Assembly (NCBI GenBank): GCA_017506865.1
Contig: JAFCMP010000117.1
Location: forward strand, 62,001 to 126,000
Length of the DNA stretch: 64,000 nucleotides
Direction: 5' to 3'
DNA from: Tribonema minus
Taxonomy: Eukaryota; Sar; Xanthophyceae; Tribonematales; Tribonemataceae
Shown: one piece after another, positions 34,269-46,600 of the stretch
Layout: each line of letters starts with the position of its first letter
Numbering within the stretch: the first letter of the stretch is position 1
The notes under the pieces: generated by a model
What the model was told of the DNA's origin: nothing
Seen by the model: the letters and a program-made list of their open reading frames with translations, nothing else
Databases searched by the model: none
Position numbers and translations under genes: made by a program

Positions 34269-37200
34269 CTAACCCAGGCGTGCAAGCTTGTTCCTCTGAG
34301 CCCGTGCGGATTCGTAGTTCTTCAGGACCGTATTCCACTTCAGCTGGTCGTGCCGGCGCTTGTGGCTTGCACCGTCTACCTCTATCTCCCCTCTGGCTGC
34401 TGCATACAGCTCCTGCGCTTTGCTGTCAGTCATTGTCGACCAGTCCACGGCGGCCCCTTGGGCGCTCGTGATACACTTCTCAACAATGGCCATGAACCCT
34501 TTGTACCGTTTCCAACTCCTCTTCTCCGACTGCGGGATGCCTTGCAATGACCGATACGGACCGTACTTGTCCACCCCGACCGCCCACGCTCGCCACGCGT
34601 CAGCCGCCTTGAACGCCGGCAGCTTCCAATCGGGCGGCACACGCACGCATGTAGCTGGACTCTCATCGGCAGTCGCCTGATTTACAGGACCGGCTGGAGC
34701 ATCGCTGCTGACAGCTGCAGCGGCGCGCTCGCTGCCGGCGACACTGGCACAGCTCTTCAAGTGAGAAACCAGCGCGTGCAGGCCGCTGTCCTTCAAGCAC
34801 TGTGTGATGGCGCTGCTGACGGTCTGGACAGTCATCTGAGGGTGAGGCATGCAGCGCGGAGGGCATCGAATCAATGAGCGATATTGCCGTGCTGGCGATT
34901 GACAGTGATAATCATACTACTCAAAAGCGCAGTGCTACCGTGGTAATGCATTGCAGGTTGCAGCCACCATGAACGTCGCAGCGCACAACAACCTGAGTGA
35001 GAATGCAGGCCACTGGAACCCGCAGTCAGTGCAGCTTGCTTAGCAGTGCAGCACTTCACACAGAGGCCACACCTCTCAGCGGCAATGCAACATCAGTTGA
35101 TGTGTTGCGCGTCACGCTATGTAAGTTGAAGTACTGCAGAGGTAACTAGCAGACTTTGAACCTTGCAGGTGAGCATGCAAGACGTCGCGATGATACCTGA
35201 GTCGACGTGATGAGCCCCTCCTCTGCGAGGGTGCGTACGGCCGCGTGCACGCGGTCCTCCAGGCCGCTGTTCAGGCGCTGCACCGCCGCCGCCAGCGCCG
35301 CCGCCTCGCTCCGCGCGCGCGCCGCGTCCCTCATCGCCCCCATGATCATGACCTCGGCGGAGAGGCCGGTGACGACCCTCTGCTCGCGCTGCGCATGCGC
35401 GCTGTTGCCCAAGACGCACATTGTTAATTGTTGCAGCTCCTGGCGCCGAGGTGCGTCCAGCAGCAGCGCGTTGGCGAAGAGGCGGTGCCGCGGCGGCAGC
35501 GTGCGCGCGAGGAAGTCCCAGTGGTACAGGACGGAGGCGAGGGCGTACTGCGCGACTGGCATGAGGCGGAGCGGCACGTCGCCGCCGAACGCGCGCGCGA
35601 CGCCGTCCGAGACCATCGCGTCCACGCCCGCGCGCGCGGAGCCGTCATCGTGGTAGCGGCTGAAGAAGGGGTGGAGGATCATGAAGTCGGGGGACATGAG
35701 GGGCAATCCCGCGCAGCAGCGTCCGGCGTAGCGCTCTTCTGCGGGCACGTACCTGTTGGATAAAGGGGAAACCGCGAGCCGACAGCACGGCAGGACCATG
35801 ATCAGCGTGGGGTCATGGAAGGTCAGAACTGAACATGGCGACTGCAGCCCGCTCCGAGGGACTTGCCATCGAGTACATGGCGATCGCAGCGCGCTCAGTG
35901 GGAGACACCTGCGCAAATGCCAGCATCAGGGATGGTTTTGAATGGTGGCCCTCTGCCTGTAAATATACTTTTGAGTAGCAAACGGTCATGTCAGTCGTGA
36001 GTTGCGTGTGGCTGGCCATGTGCCAACATTGATGGCGGCAAGCATCTGTTACAGTGGTGCTTGCCGTCCTGCAATGTTACATTGACATTGATGAACACGA
36101 ATCAGAAGGTCGTAGAGCTCTTGATACTAAATTGCCACCACATGCTGTTCTTCATGGTGACTGAGCGATGGATGCGTTGCTGACCACACGTACATTGCAT
36201 GAGCACTGTGCGTTGAATGACAACACTCAAAGTAGCATCATCACCTGCGCTTACCAACTGTGGTACTCACAATGGCCATGCTGTGCAAAAGGCAGTGCTC
36301 CGATGCGGTCTTCAAGCGAAAGTACGCAGCAGCTATGAGTCAAGCAAATCATCATACTTTGAAGTCATGTCCATGAGGGCCATACGTAAAGCAAAGTGTG
36401 TTTTTTCGCTCTACAAAGCACCCCCGCCTTAAAAGGAATGGGGGGCGAGCGACCCGGAAACAGACAGCCTCTTTTGTAAGTTGCGCTTACAGCAAGTCAG
36501 AGACCATCACCTCAAGAATTGAACCTGAAACAATATGTGCATCACCTCATGTTTTCTGTTGCATTGAGATCATGTTGCGCGCATGCTGCAGGACTAAGCC
36601 GTGCTGCCACGCTTAGCACATCAACACCACCACGCTCTGGCGATCAGTGCCAAATAAGGGTGTCTGGCCCTAACCCTAGATAGGGTTAGGACTTGACCCG
36701 CTTCAGGAAGTGAAGTTGCGCGTAACGGCTTTGAACTTGACAGTAGAGACTCTGAGCCCTCGAGAGCTCTGCAGGCCGCGAAGCATGGCCACAGGCTTGA
36801 GACTGCGATGCCATACATGCCAAGTGCCAAAACGCTGCATGCGGTCAGCGCCGCCTGTGCAGCAACACCTATCTGGGGAGCCAGCGCCAGAAACAGCTGG
36901 CAGCTTCCTGGACGTTGCCGGAGGGTGTTGCCGCTGGCAGCGGCGACAGGGCCCCTGCGCGCTGATTGGTGAACGATTGCAGCGAGACGCACGGCATACG
37001 CACGGGCCGCAAACATCAGCAAGCGTGGCATCACCCAAGTGCATCAGTAGTGCGGAGACTTGCGCGCGCCATGACTTTAGGAGGCTCGCGCCCTGAAGGT
37101 CCCTCGCCTACAAATCGTGAATACGTTAATGATGGCCATAATGTACAGCACGGTGTGTAGCTTGCTCCAGACAACGACTCACCTCTTGTCGGCATCCCCC

Positions 37201-39956
37201 ACCCCTGATGGCACCCATCCGGCGCGGAGGCCAACGGCTGCACTGGAGGGGCAGGCTGTCGAATCTGACAGGCTGTAGCTGGCGGCGCCCCCGCGCGAGG
37301 AGAGTGCTCCAAGGTCGTCTGGGGTGAGGCCATGCTGTCTCAGCTGCTCAGCTCGGCGCTCGGCGACGCGCTTGAGCACCTTTGTGTACCTGCACGTGCG
37401 CGGCGCAAAGTGCGGCTGTGAGCGTGATGATTTGCTGACGGCGGGCATCATGGGGCGGTATAGCGCGCCTGCCGAATGCCGCATCGAACATGATGAGTGT
37501 TGACATGTGGAACAAATAGCAAAGCATACAGGGATGATGGCACTGTGACTTGATGTTGACAGCCAACAGCTGGCTGTTGCAACAGGACATTACAGCAGCA
37601 CATGGCAGGTATGTAAGCTCGTGGGGAAGTAATGCTATCGCATTTTTGGCATCATGAACTGCCCAGGGTGTGAGTGTCGTCATGGCCAACAACGATGCAG
37701 TTGATGCCCAAGTCAAGTATCCCTGATCAGTATGGTGTTCACACTGCACTCAGTGACATTCCGAGCCAGTGCATGCTGGAATTATAGAGCATCTGGGTGC
37801 ATATGCCTGTGCATTCTCGAACTTCGGCCTGTTGCCAGACCAAGCAACGACAACAGGAAGAGGTGGACATGCCACTTCATAATTCATGTGCACCAGCTGG
37901 AACCTCATGATGTGCAAACCTTAATGTCAAACTAAACACAAGTGACATGCTGCGATTGGCATAACACAATGTACGTCAGGAGCATTGACTACACTACAAA
38001 CAAATGCAACCGCGATATGCGACCTCATACATGCAGAACGAGGTGCAGGCCCGCACGCGCTTGCTTCAGGTCCTTATGCGAGTGGGGCTGCGCATAAAGT
38101 GCTTACGTTTGTGGTTTTGCGGCACATGGAGTGCAGCATGCCGCTGGTCCATCAGTTGCCTGCACATGCCTTGGTAGTACTTGCAAGCAGTTTCAATTCT
38201 GCCTGAGACATGATGTTTGCAGCTGACTGAAGCGCTTTCATCACGTGTTTGATGCCAACTCCTGGGAGCACTGCAGCAAGAGCGCTGCGAGCAGTGGACT
38301 CACAAGATTGACGGGCACGAGGAGCCTGCAATTGAATCCAAGCATACTTCAAATTCAGCAATATGAATATGCTGAAATCACATCGCTCACCTGTCGTACT
38401 GCTTCGTGCCCGTGAACAGGCGGCCGTCGCCGTCGCCGCCGACGCCGACGCCGTAGCACATCATGAAGACGCCAAGCGACAGGATGGGGCAGATCTCGGG
38501 GTTCAGCGGGTTGGCGTAGACGTGGCGCGCATCGGGGTACCCGGCCTGCTCCACCGCCCGCGCAGTCTGTTTACTCTGCGGGAGGAAGACGGCCAAGGCG
38601 TCGTCGTGCCACTCCAGGTGCTGCCAGAGGATGTCGCCGCAGCCGAGCTTGGAGGTGCGGCACAGCAGGTTCCACGTCAGCACGAAGAAGAGGTGGCCGA
38701 AGGGCCCATTGCAGTGGCCGTTCTCTGCGACGGAGTCCTCCAGGAAGGCGAGCGCCAGCTGCTGGTAGAGGTCGAAGGGCAGCGGAGGCTTGTCCTGGCG
38801 CGCATCGCCGCCGCCTGCAGCCGACACGAGACAGCACCACAACACACTGGCGTATCAGTGATCACATTGCTGGTACAGGTCAAAGGTCAGCGGAGGTTTG
38901 TCCTGGTGCGCGTCGCCGCCGCCTGCCGCCAGCGCGAAACAGCACCACACCACACTGTCATGTCAGTGTTCGCCATGGTATTTACATGTTTCCAAGTGCA
39001 TGTCATGTCAATGTCAACGACGGTCACATTGCACTGCAATGTCACATTGCACTGCCATGTCATTGACGTGTGCAGATGTTTGTGAACTTCATGTTGGTGT
39101 GTACTTCCACGTTACATCACTGTACTAAAAGCCGCTTGCCCACTTCACTATCTTCTACAACAAGAACACAAAAAAACATATGCGCTTGCTGCAACTCTCG
39201 AGTACTGTGACGATGTTGAAAAACTGCATACTCAAAGTGGAACCAGATACTGCCAAACACTACAAAAACATGTGTAAGATCTGCACCAGGAGCCTTTGAG
39301 CTTGCAAAAACCAATGAAAAACAATGCCAGAATTTCATCAGTACACAACAATGTTGACCTACATTTGACGTGTATTTGACATCTGATGAATTGGCTGACA
39401 AGTACATTTGAGTATTACCTTCGGAGCACTCTGCGGCGGCTAGCTGTTGCACCAGCCCCTTCTGGAGTACCATAATCTCCTTTGCCACCTTCTCAAACAC
39501 ATCGCGCTGGTTGAAGTCGTTGAATAAGTTGGCGACGGCACAACGCTTCTGTTGCATGTTGGACTTGGAGAGTCGCCCCTCGTCCTTCAGCTCCAGCAGC
39601 CATGTAACAAAGTCATCAGCTGTGAGCTGATCCCACTGCAGGGGGTCTGGTCCCAGCCCTCCTCCAACCCTCAAACGCGGCAGCGCTTTGCGCAGCCGCT
39701 CCACGGAAGGCACTGCCTCTGCTGTTGCCTCCGCGTTGTCCGCGACAAGGTCGGCTGCCTCGTGCTGGAACTGGGCCTTGTACTCTGGTGTCAGCAGCTG
39801 AGGTTTCTTGCACCACAGGTATCTCAAGAATTCCGCAGTGGCGCCGGCATATGTGTTCCTGGTGCTGTCAGCTACGCGCGGCAGCTCCTGCGCTGCAAGA
39901 GCATCGCCTGAACTTGCATCTTTTGACACATCCTCCTCAGGTGCCGCGTCAGGCAT
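34269..39956 (-). CDS. Crypton-type tyrosine recombinase with C-terminal DNA-binding domain
   Basis: Five minus-strand exons (39956-39419, 38814-38391, 37389-37183, 35752-35197, 34835-34269) splice in phase to 763 residues. Exon 1 is the core-binding domain (STRNTYAGATAEFLRYLW, QQKRCAVANLFNDF). Exons 2-3 are the catalytic domain of the Crypton family: LFFVLTWNLLCRTSK, RHVYANPLNPEICPILSLG, LFTGTKQYDR, then ACPSSAAVGLRAGW. Exon 4 continues with AGRCCAGLPLMSPDFMIL and ends in a coiled coil. Exon 5 has a GCR1_C-like DNA-binding region (PPDWKLPAFKAADAWRAWAVG). The family cuts and joins circular DNA through a tyrosine. The Arg of LLCRTSK, the second Arg and the DKRY tyrosine are present, but the usual HSxRKGA motif reads LSSRGGA, so the catalytic His appears lost. 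The gene may be an inactive or domesticated copy. Confidence 0.85.
36668..36690. repeat. Head-to-head telomere-type palindrome
   Basis: The sequence CCTAACCCTA-GA-TAGGGTTAGG is a perfect 10-base inverted repeat of telomeric type with a two-base centre. It lies in the intron between recombinase exons 3 and 4. Confidence 0.85.
38868..38950 (-). repeat. Copy of the start of recombinase exon 2 and its acceptor
   Basis: This stretch repeats 38755-38845 with about 15 percent change, including the GGCGGCGGCGAYGCGC start of exon 2 and the preceding GGTGCTGTYTCG-like intron bases. It lies upstream of the true exon on the minus strand, so here the 3' splice-site side of an exon has been copied. Confidence 0.8.
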
Positions 39957-40227
39957 CCGTTATGCTCGGTTGTTGGGAGCACTACCTCCCTGCTCGCAGG
40001 CTCTGCTGTTGATGAAGCCCCTTACGTGCTGTTGCGCTAACTGGCAGGCCCACTTCAAGCTTGCTCGGCCCACCGAGCGGTGGTTCCCAAAACATCTTAA
40101 TAGCCATCAGAACGTGAAACCGTAAAGTGTGAAAAACAAAATCGCAAACACACGACAGAACAGCACAGCAGGACAACACGAGCAGGGCCAAGGTCACACT
40201 GCGCGAGGCTCAGGGCGGAGAGCGATC
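39957..40227. promoter_or_regulatory. Divergent promoter space between the recombinase and CFAP77
   Basis: Only 271 bases separate the recombinase ATG (minus) from the CFAP77 ATG (plus), so both promoters should lie here. I see no TATA box at a convincing distance. The call rests on gene arrangement only. Confidence 0.4.
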
Positions 40228-42828
40228 ATGGCGAGCAGAAAAAGCACAATGGTGAAGGACACGGTAGGGAAAGTCCGGTCATCTACATACGACCTGCCTC
40301 CCGACGCCTTCGTATATGGCTCAGGTCAGTGCGATGGTATCGCGTGCATGCATGCTGATGCTGAGAACTGAAGATATTTGAAGAGTTTGTTCAAAGTGAC
40401 ATGACCAACCACTGCATGCACAGTTGTACGCAGGGACCCAGAGGGAGCTGGTCAGGTGATTTCTCAATGGAATGTTTCCAAGCCCAGCCAGGCTAAGACC
40501 AGCGACAGGAACCTCATCAAGGTGCGTGAAAGGCAGCTGGGGCACACTTGATGCTGGCCCTGCTGCGCAGTCCTAGACTTGCTCTGTTTCTGCCAAGGTG
40601 TTGCGTGCCGGTCCAGAGCTACAGAAATGTGCCCTGCCAATCGAACGAAGTCTACAATGTCACGTGCTCACACTCGTCACTGGGTACACATAGTAATAGC
40701 TACAGAAGTAGACGAACTGGTCATAGTCACAATCGCGCTTTATGCTGTGAGTACGTTCCAAATTCGGCGGCCGTGAGTGCTTGCCAGATTCGACGTTGTT
40801 CAAGAAGCGCGTGTGGGGCGCAGCAGCGTCCACAACGCGCATGTGTACTGCGCTTCGCACTGGCAAGTACCGCCTGCTTTAATATGCCGTCGGTGATAGT
40901 CATCGCTTACCTTCCGCAGCTTTTGGCTGACAAAAAGTCATACTCAAGGCTGCTCTGGTCACAGGCATCCCCGTCTTATTGACCTACTCTGCCAAACGAG
41001 CCCATTGTCACTACATGGTGCGCTCCATCTGAGATGCATACTGGCAGAAGTGTTGCATCTTAGTTTTGCCCCAGCGGCTCAGGATCAAGCTATTCAAGAC
41101 GGAGATACAACAGACACTTCATCAGGGTGCAACAAACATATGCTGCTTATGTGCTGGCGCTGCTTCAATCAACGTCCATCCATGGATCATAGATTGTGAG
41201 ATCCTAACCAGCTCACGGCATAGCGCTCGCGGCGCAATTTAACCACGGTCAGAAGCAACTGACGTGTCCACAGTCACGCGCACATTATCAAAACTGGTGT
41301 CGGGGGGATCGCTGCGTCCTAAACACTCCCTGTCAGCGTGTGCACGTGCATGCCTTGTCCGGCCATCCTTGTAAAATGAGTGTCATGTGCATACACTAGT
41401 TACTTTAGCGCCATGCGTGAACTTGGTGCTAGGGTCGGCTTTGGCTGCACACGCACAGCAGATACTGCTGTTTGCGCTGAGACTGATTAGAAACCGCTAC
41501 ACTACCTGTGCGGTCCATCTGGCAGACAAATGTGCTGGCCATACAGAGTGGCAACCTGTCGGCGAAGGAGATGAGGGAGTTTGCTCAAACACATCCTGAC
41601 ATCCGTTTCAAAGCGCCAACGTCCAAACTGCGCAACGAGGATGGCACAAAATACAAGGAGAAGGTCCCATTCAGGTGAGTGGCGGCTTCCCCCTATTCTG
41701 GTGCTGGCATCAACGCCGCCATGCTACCAGCCAGAAGCAATAAGCTTGTTGCTCACTTGCTAGAGTGCCAGGCCGTTGAACGCAGTCGTGCCTGCCTTGC
41801 CCACATACCAGGTGCCTGTTGCATGTCTGCTTTGCTCCGCTGCCTGCTGCCATGCGCATTGCAATGGCGCTCGCGCATGCACTCAATACAGCGGTGCCAC
41901 TCACATAGTGCTGCACACACTGACGCTGCGCATTTTGTAACCCGCAGCGGACCATATGGTATAGGATCCGGCAAGGCGGAGTGCCCGCTAAGTCACCTCA
42001 TCGAGGCGCGCTTCACAGACTACAGCGCAGTCGACAAGGATTACCCGGATGTGCAAGTGCTCAAGAAGCGTCTCAAGTGAGTGCACATGGGTGCAGCATA
42101 TGGGCGCACTCACTCGCGCACCAGCACAGGTGGTCAGCACGGGTATCACGTTGTGTGCATTAGTATCTTCCTGACAATGTTGCATTTGGGGATGCCCCCT
42201 CGAGAGTTGGCTGTCTTGGTTGTGTGCTGTGCATATAAAGCAAAAGCAGTGTGCATGCGGCGTGATATTGCTTGCTTCCTGAAATGACTCGATGGTCTCA
42301 CGGCCGTTGGCCTTCCATGATGATGTCGTTGCTCATGTGCCACTTACACAGAGTCAGTTATGTTGCCAGCATGGCTCAGATGAGGCCTCCGATAAGAGCT
42401 CGCAGCAGCCTGCAGAGCGCCGCTGCTTCGCACAAGCCATTGCCGTATGCGGCAATTAAATAGTGGCCACAGCTGATGGGTCTACTCGAATACATACACA
42501 AGCGGAGCAGCACTGCAGCCATGCCCTGCGTTTGTGGTTCAAGCATGCTTCACCTCACCAACCTCTCCGTGCACTACGAATCCACAAACACTTTCCCAGA
42601 ACCACAAGCAAACTCAACCCGATTGCGCATTCATTCACTGATGGATCGCACGAACGGCTGCTGCTCCGCCGCGTCGCGCGCAGGCTGCCGCCCGCACGCG
42701 AGACGCGCGCGAGCGCGGGGCACAACGTGCGTAACAAGCCGCCGCCCACGCCCGAGAGCGCGTTTGTCATGCACCGCTTCCGCGACGTGGCCGGCCGTCT
42801 GCACGTGCCCGCGGCGCCGGGCGCGTAG
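40228..42828 (+). CDS. CFAP77: CFAP77, axonemal microtubule-associated protein
   Basis: Five plus-strand exons (40228-40324, 40424-40521, 41526-41674, 41948-42076, 42684-42828) splice in phase to 205 residues. The order of motifs is that of cilia- and flagella-associated protein 77: VGKVRSSTYDLPPDAFVYG, RRDPEGAGQVISQWNVSKPS, RNLIKTNVLAIQSGNLSAKE, THPDIRFKAPTS, GPYGIGSGKAECPLSHLIEA and the C-terminal ARETRASAGHNVRNKPPP with MHRFRDVAGRL. CFAP77 is an outer-surface or doublet-associated axonemal protein in motile cilia. The protein is shorter than the animal form of about 280 because it lacks the Lys-rich helix before the last motif. Exon 1 starts at the second in-frame ATG; the first, at 40129, lacks the family sequence. 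Exons are small and introns AT-richer, which makes this gene easy to miss. Confidence 0.87.
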
Positions 42829-43601
42829 CCGAGAGCGAACGTTTCTTGACGGCAGTATTTACGCGAGCAGTCGCGCGGCGTGATGTGCTCGTGATCTGTG
42901 TCTCCTAGACGTTGAGTTGAATGCCTGAGGGTTGCCCCGTCGGCGCACAGGCCGCGGGGGCGGACTGTGCCGGCTTCAGCGCGTTGTATACGAAAATGAT
43001 TACAGCTGTAAAACGATGTGTGCGGTTTGGTGAGTGTTTGTTAGTAGCTTGTCATGATGTGGATGCCTGTGCTGCTGCCAGTAGAGTTGGCTACACTGCA
43101 CACATGCAAAAAAAGTTCAAGTTGGTGCAGGTTCTTCTCTCTGCCCCACACTCTCTGCTAAAGAGCGCTGCCAATGAGGTGCAGAGCGCTGAACTTTTGA
43201 GTTTACATGTGAAGCTCAACGGATAGTGATCATGTGCATACGTTGTCCCCTGGGCCCCTCCCCTTCCCCCTGTTTGACCTATAGTGGGGTTTGTAGAGGG
43301 GGAGTCCCAGACAACATATGCCATTATCACTATCAAGTGTTCAGTTCATGTTGACTGTGTGTGCTCGCTGGTGCATTTCGTTGCGTGTCGCCGCGCGTCA
43401 GCAGAGCTTGCATCTTAACAACTTATGACGAAACTCGGCAACACGCCGAGCGAAGAGGCTCGAGTGTTGTCCCCTCCAGGGACTCCCCATTCCTGGGAAG
43501 GTCATTGGAAGTGCAAGCGGAACTTCACCTGGTGGAGTGTCACGTTTCGTCCTTGAGAATAAGCCCGTTGTGTTGTTGTTGGTGTTGTGGTGTGGACATC
43601 G
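42829..43601. other. Spacer upstream of the PHD-ankyrin-HECT gene
   Basis: No exon seen. An imperfect inverted repeat spans 43220-43345: the block GATAGTGATCATGTGCATACGTTGTC is answered by GACAACATATGCCATTATCACTATC in reverse complement, with a C-rich and a G-rich part between. It could be a small fold-back element. Confidence 0.5.
43215..43345. repeat. Fold-back repeat, possible small MITE-like element
   Basis: Arms of about 25 bases (near 43222-43247 and 43311-43336) are near reverse complements, and the inner part CCCCTGGGCCCCTCCCCTTCC is loosely answered by GGGGGAGTCCCAG. The structure of about 115 bases resembles a non-autonomous fold-back element, but I found no second copy in the window. 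Confidence 0.5.
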
Positions 43602-46600
43602 ATGGCTGGCGAGGACGATGAGGAGTGGAAAGGGTCAGACGCGGGGCACAGTGACGGCAGTGGCAGCAGTGACGAGAGTGTTGGCACATCAGCAACGGTG
43701 TCAACTCCTGCAAAGAACAAGAAACGCACCAAGGTTGGCTCTGTGAGGAACGACGCTCCCTCAGCTACCAGACGGTCGCAGCGGACGCCAAGCGTCGCCG
43801 TTTTCACGGTGATGACAGCGATGGCGAGGCTTTACTGCAGCACAGTAAACCACCACGTGGTGCTGGAGGAGCATCACCTAGGAGTCTACGCAGCACACCA
43901 GGCATTGGCAAGCCCTCGTCAGCTGCTGGTGCTGGCGATGGCAGTGGTGTTGATGGCCACCGCAAGGCTGGGAGTGACCTGCAGCGAGGCGCTGGGCCGT
44001 TGCGAGACCGTAACGCAGCTGCCAAGACTGCGGCAGCGGCTGCAGCCGCAGCGGGACAGAAGCAGGCACAGCAGCGGCAGGGGCGCCGGCGGCCCAGTGG
44101 GACGACTGAGCACCAGTCAGAGCAGCAGCCACAGCAGCAGCCTGCCAGCGACTACAGTAACATGGACAGGACCTCTGAAGAGGAGGTGGAGGTTGAGGAC
44201 AACTCTAGCGAGCACCCGCCTCCGCTGCCACCACCGCAGCAGCAGCGGTTGCCCGCACATGCGGCGGGGACGCACGAGCAGCATCGGCCAGGCGCAGGCC
44301 GTGGCGCCGCCGCTGCTGCTGCTGCTGCCGCCGCTTCTGCAGAGCAGGAGCTGATCAGCCTCAGCGATACTGTGGATGATGATGATGCCATGGACGAGGG
44401 GCAGTCCGCCAAGCGGCGTTCGCGTCTGAAATGCAATAAATCCATGGCATCGCCACCAACTAGTGAGAAGACGCGCGGTGCGCACGCGGCGACTGCCGCT
44501 GCGGCAGCAACGTCTGCGTCGAAGCGGTGCAACAAGCTTGACTCGGACGGTCACAGCAGCGGCGGCGGCGGTGGCAGCAGCAGCAGTAGTCCGTCTGACA
44601 GTGAGGTGCTCAGCAGCTGGAGGAAGGACGGCGCAAGAGCTGCCACGGCGGCTGCTGCACGAACGCAGCATCGCACACCGCCTCGCATGCGTTCGGGACG
44701 TGCCAGCTCCAAAGCCACAGCACCAGCAGCAGCAGCGGCGGCGGCGGCGGCAGCGGCGGCCGACGCCGAAAGCCTGAGCGGCAGCGACGACAGCGGTGGC
44801 AGTGCAAGGCACCAGGCGCTGGCTTACACGAGTAAGCCAGCGCCTGGTGCCTGTGCGGCAATCAAAGAGAACCGCTACAAAGGGCAGCGTCACTGAGAAC
44901 GCAGCAGGAGGCGCGGGCGGACAAGGCAATGCACTTGCCGCTGCAGCTGCCGCCGCTGCTGCTGCCGTAGCAGCCCCGGATGCGGAGGCAGCTCACACGC
45001 CCCTGAAGGCGAGGAAGGGGCATAGGTTGAAGCTGGTAAAGAGCCCGCCGGCGGCCGCGCCGTCTCCAGTGGCGACGCCATCACGCCTGCGCACCTGCCG
45101 CCAGAGCCCCGCGCCGGCGGCGCTGCCGAAGCGCCGCTTAATCACCGCGGACGACAGCGGCGCCGGCAGCAGCAGCGGCAGCGCTAGCGGCGGCGACGGC
45201 GCTGGCGATGAGGACTACAGCGACGGCGAAGACGATGGCTTCATTGTCAGCGAGAATGAGGATTTGGGGGTGCAGATAGACTGCACGGCGTGCCGTGGCG
45301 CGGATGATGATGGCGGCGGCGGCGGCGGCGGCAGCAGCAGCGGCGCGCGGCGGGAGGAGCTGGAGGCCGGCGGCACCGTGAGGTGCAGCGCTGAGCTCTG
45401 TCAAAGGGTGCGTCTTGCAGCAATCGACAAACTCGCGCTCGCGCTCGTTTAATGCTCTAGTGTAAGGGTCAGAGTGGCGCATGCATGCAATTTGGGCATG
45501 TTGTGACCAGCCCCATGGGCTGCTGACGCCAGAGGGCAACAGCGCTGCAGGTACGGCGGTGCGCTTGTATTTATAGCGGGCGTCATTTGCAGCAAGCAGT
45601 AGTCGCCGCGGCTTCGCTGCTCTGCGATGGTGCGCAGTGCGCAATTCTTTTGGCTGCAGCATCTGGCTTCGGGGGTGCTGACGCGGCATGTGCATTGCAC
45701 GCGCCTGCGGGATGCAGGTAACTTCAAGATGCGCTGCAGCAGGCGCGCTGCAGCATCAGTGCACTGTGCCGATGTGGGTTTGGCAGCGCTCTGCATATAA
45801 GTAGGTCATGCGCAGCGTGAGTTGCGCAACAAATCAAGCACCCGTCCGTCATTACCCGCTTGTCCGCCGCCGCATCCCACGGTCATAAGTGCAAACAGAC
45901 ACGCCAGCGATCCCCTTCATCGCCTCCCCGCGCACACACACCGCCGCCGCAGCTGGAGCACCTGGCCTGCTGGGGCTACGCGGCGCCGCCGCGCAAGCAC
46001 TGGTGCAACGACTGCGACCCCCGCGGCGTCAAGCGCGCGGGGGAGGCGGCGCGCGTCAGCGCTCAGCAGCGCTCCCCGCGCGCGCAGCCGCCGCCGACGC
46101 CGCGGACGCCACGCGGCGCGCTGCTGCGCGCGGCGGTGCGCGACGACGCCGCGGCGGCGCGCGCCGCGCTGGCGGAACTCGATGCCAGCGACAAGGCCGG
46201 GTGGGAGGCGGTGCGCAGCGCGCTGCTGCGGGCGTGCGCGGCCGGCGCCGCGGCGGCGGTCGCGGAGATTGTGGAAGCGGCGCGCGGCGCGGAGCTGCGG
46301 CGCGCGCGCGACGGCAGGCGCCGCACCGCGCTGCACCTGGCGGCGGCGGCAGCGTGCGGCGGCGCGGTCACGGCAGTGCTCGGGGCCGTGGGGGAGAGGG
46401 GCGCGGCGGCGCGCGAGCGGGACGCCAGGGGCAACACGCCGCTGCACTGGGCGTGTCGGGCGGGGGGCGAGGGGGCAGAGGCGTGCGTGGACGCGCTGCT
46501 GCAGGCAGACGCGGCGATGATCGCAGCGCGGAACGGAAAGGTGCGTGCCGCGCCGCGTGCGGTCGCTGTTTTCCATGGCGCAGCGGCGTGATGGCGATGC

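Larger units (their letters stand above)
34269..39956 (-). mobile_element. Crypton-family DNA transposon, coding part; ends not found
   Basis: The recombinase above is the only gene such elements need. Cryptons lack terminal inverted repeats and make at most short target duplications, so I cannot place the ends. The reading frame is intact across five exons, which argues for recent activity or for selection on the gene. Confidence 0.6.
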
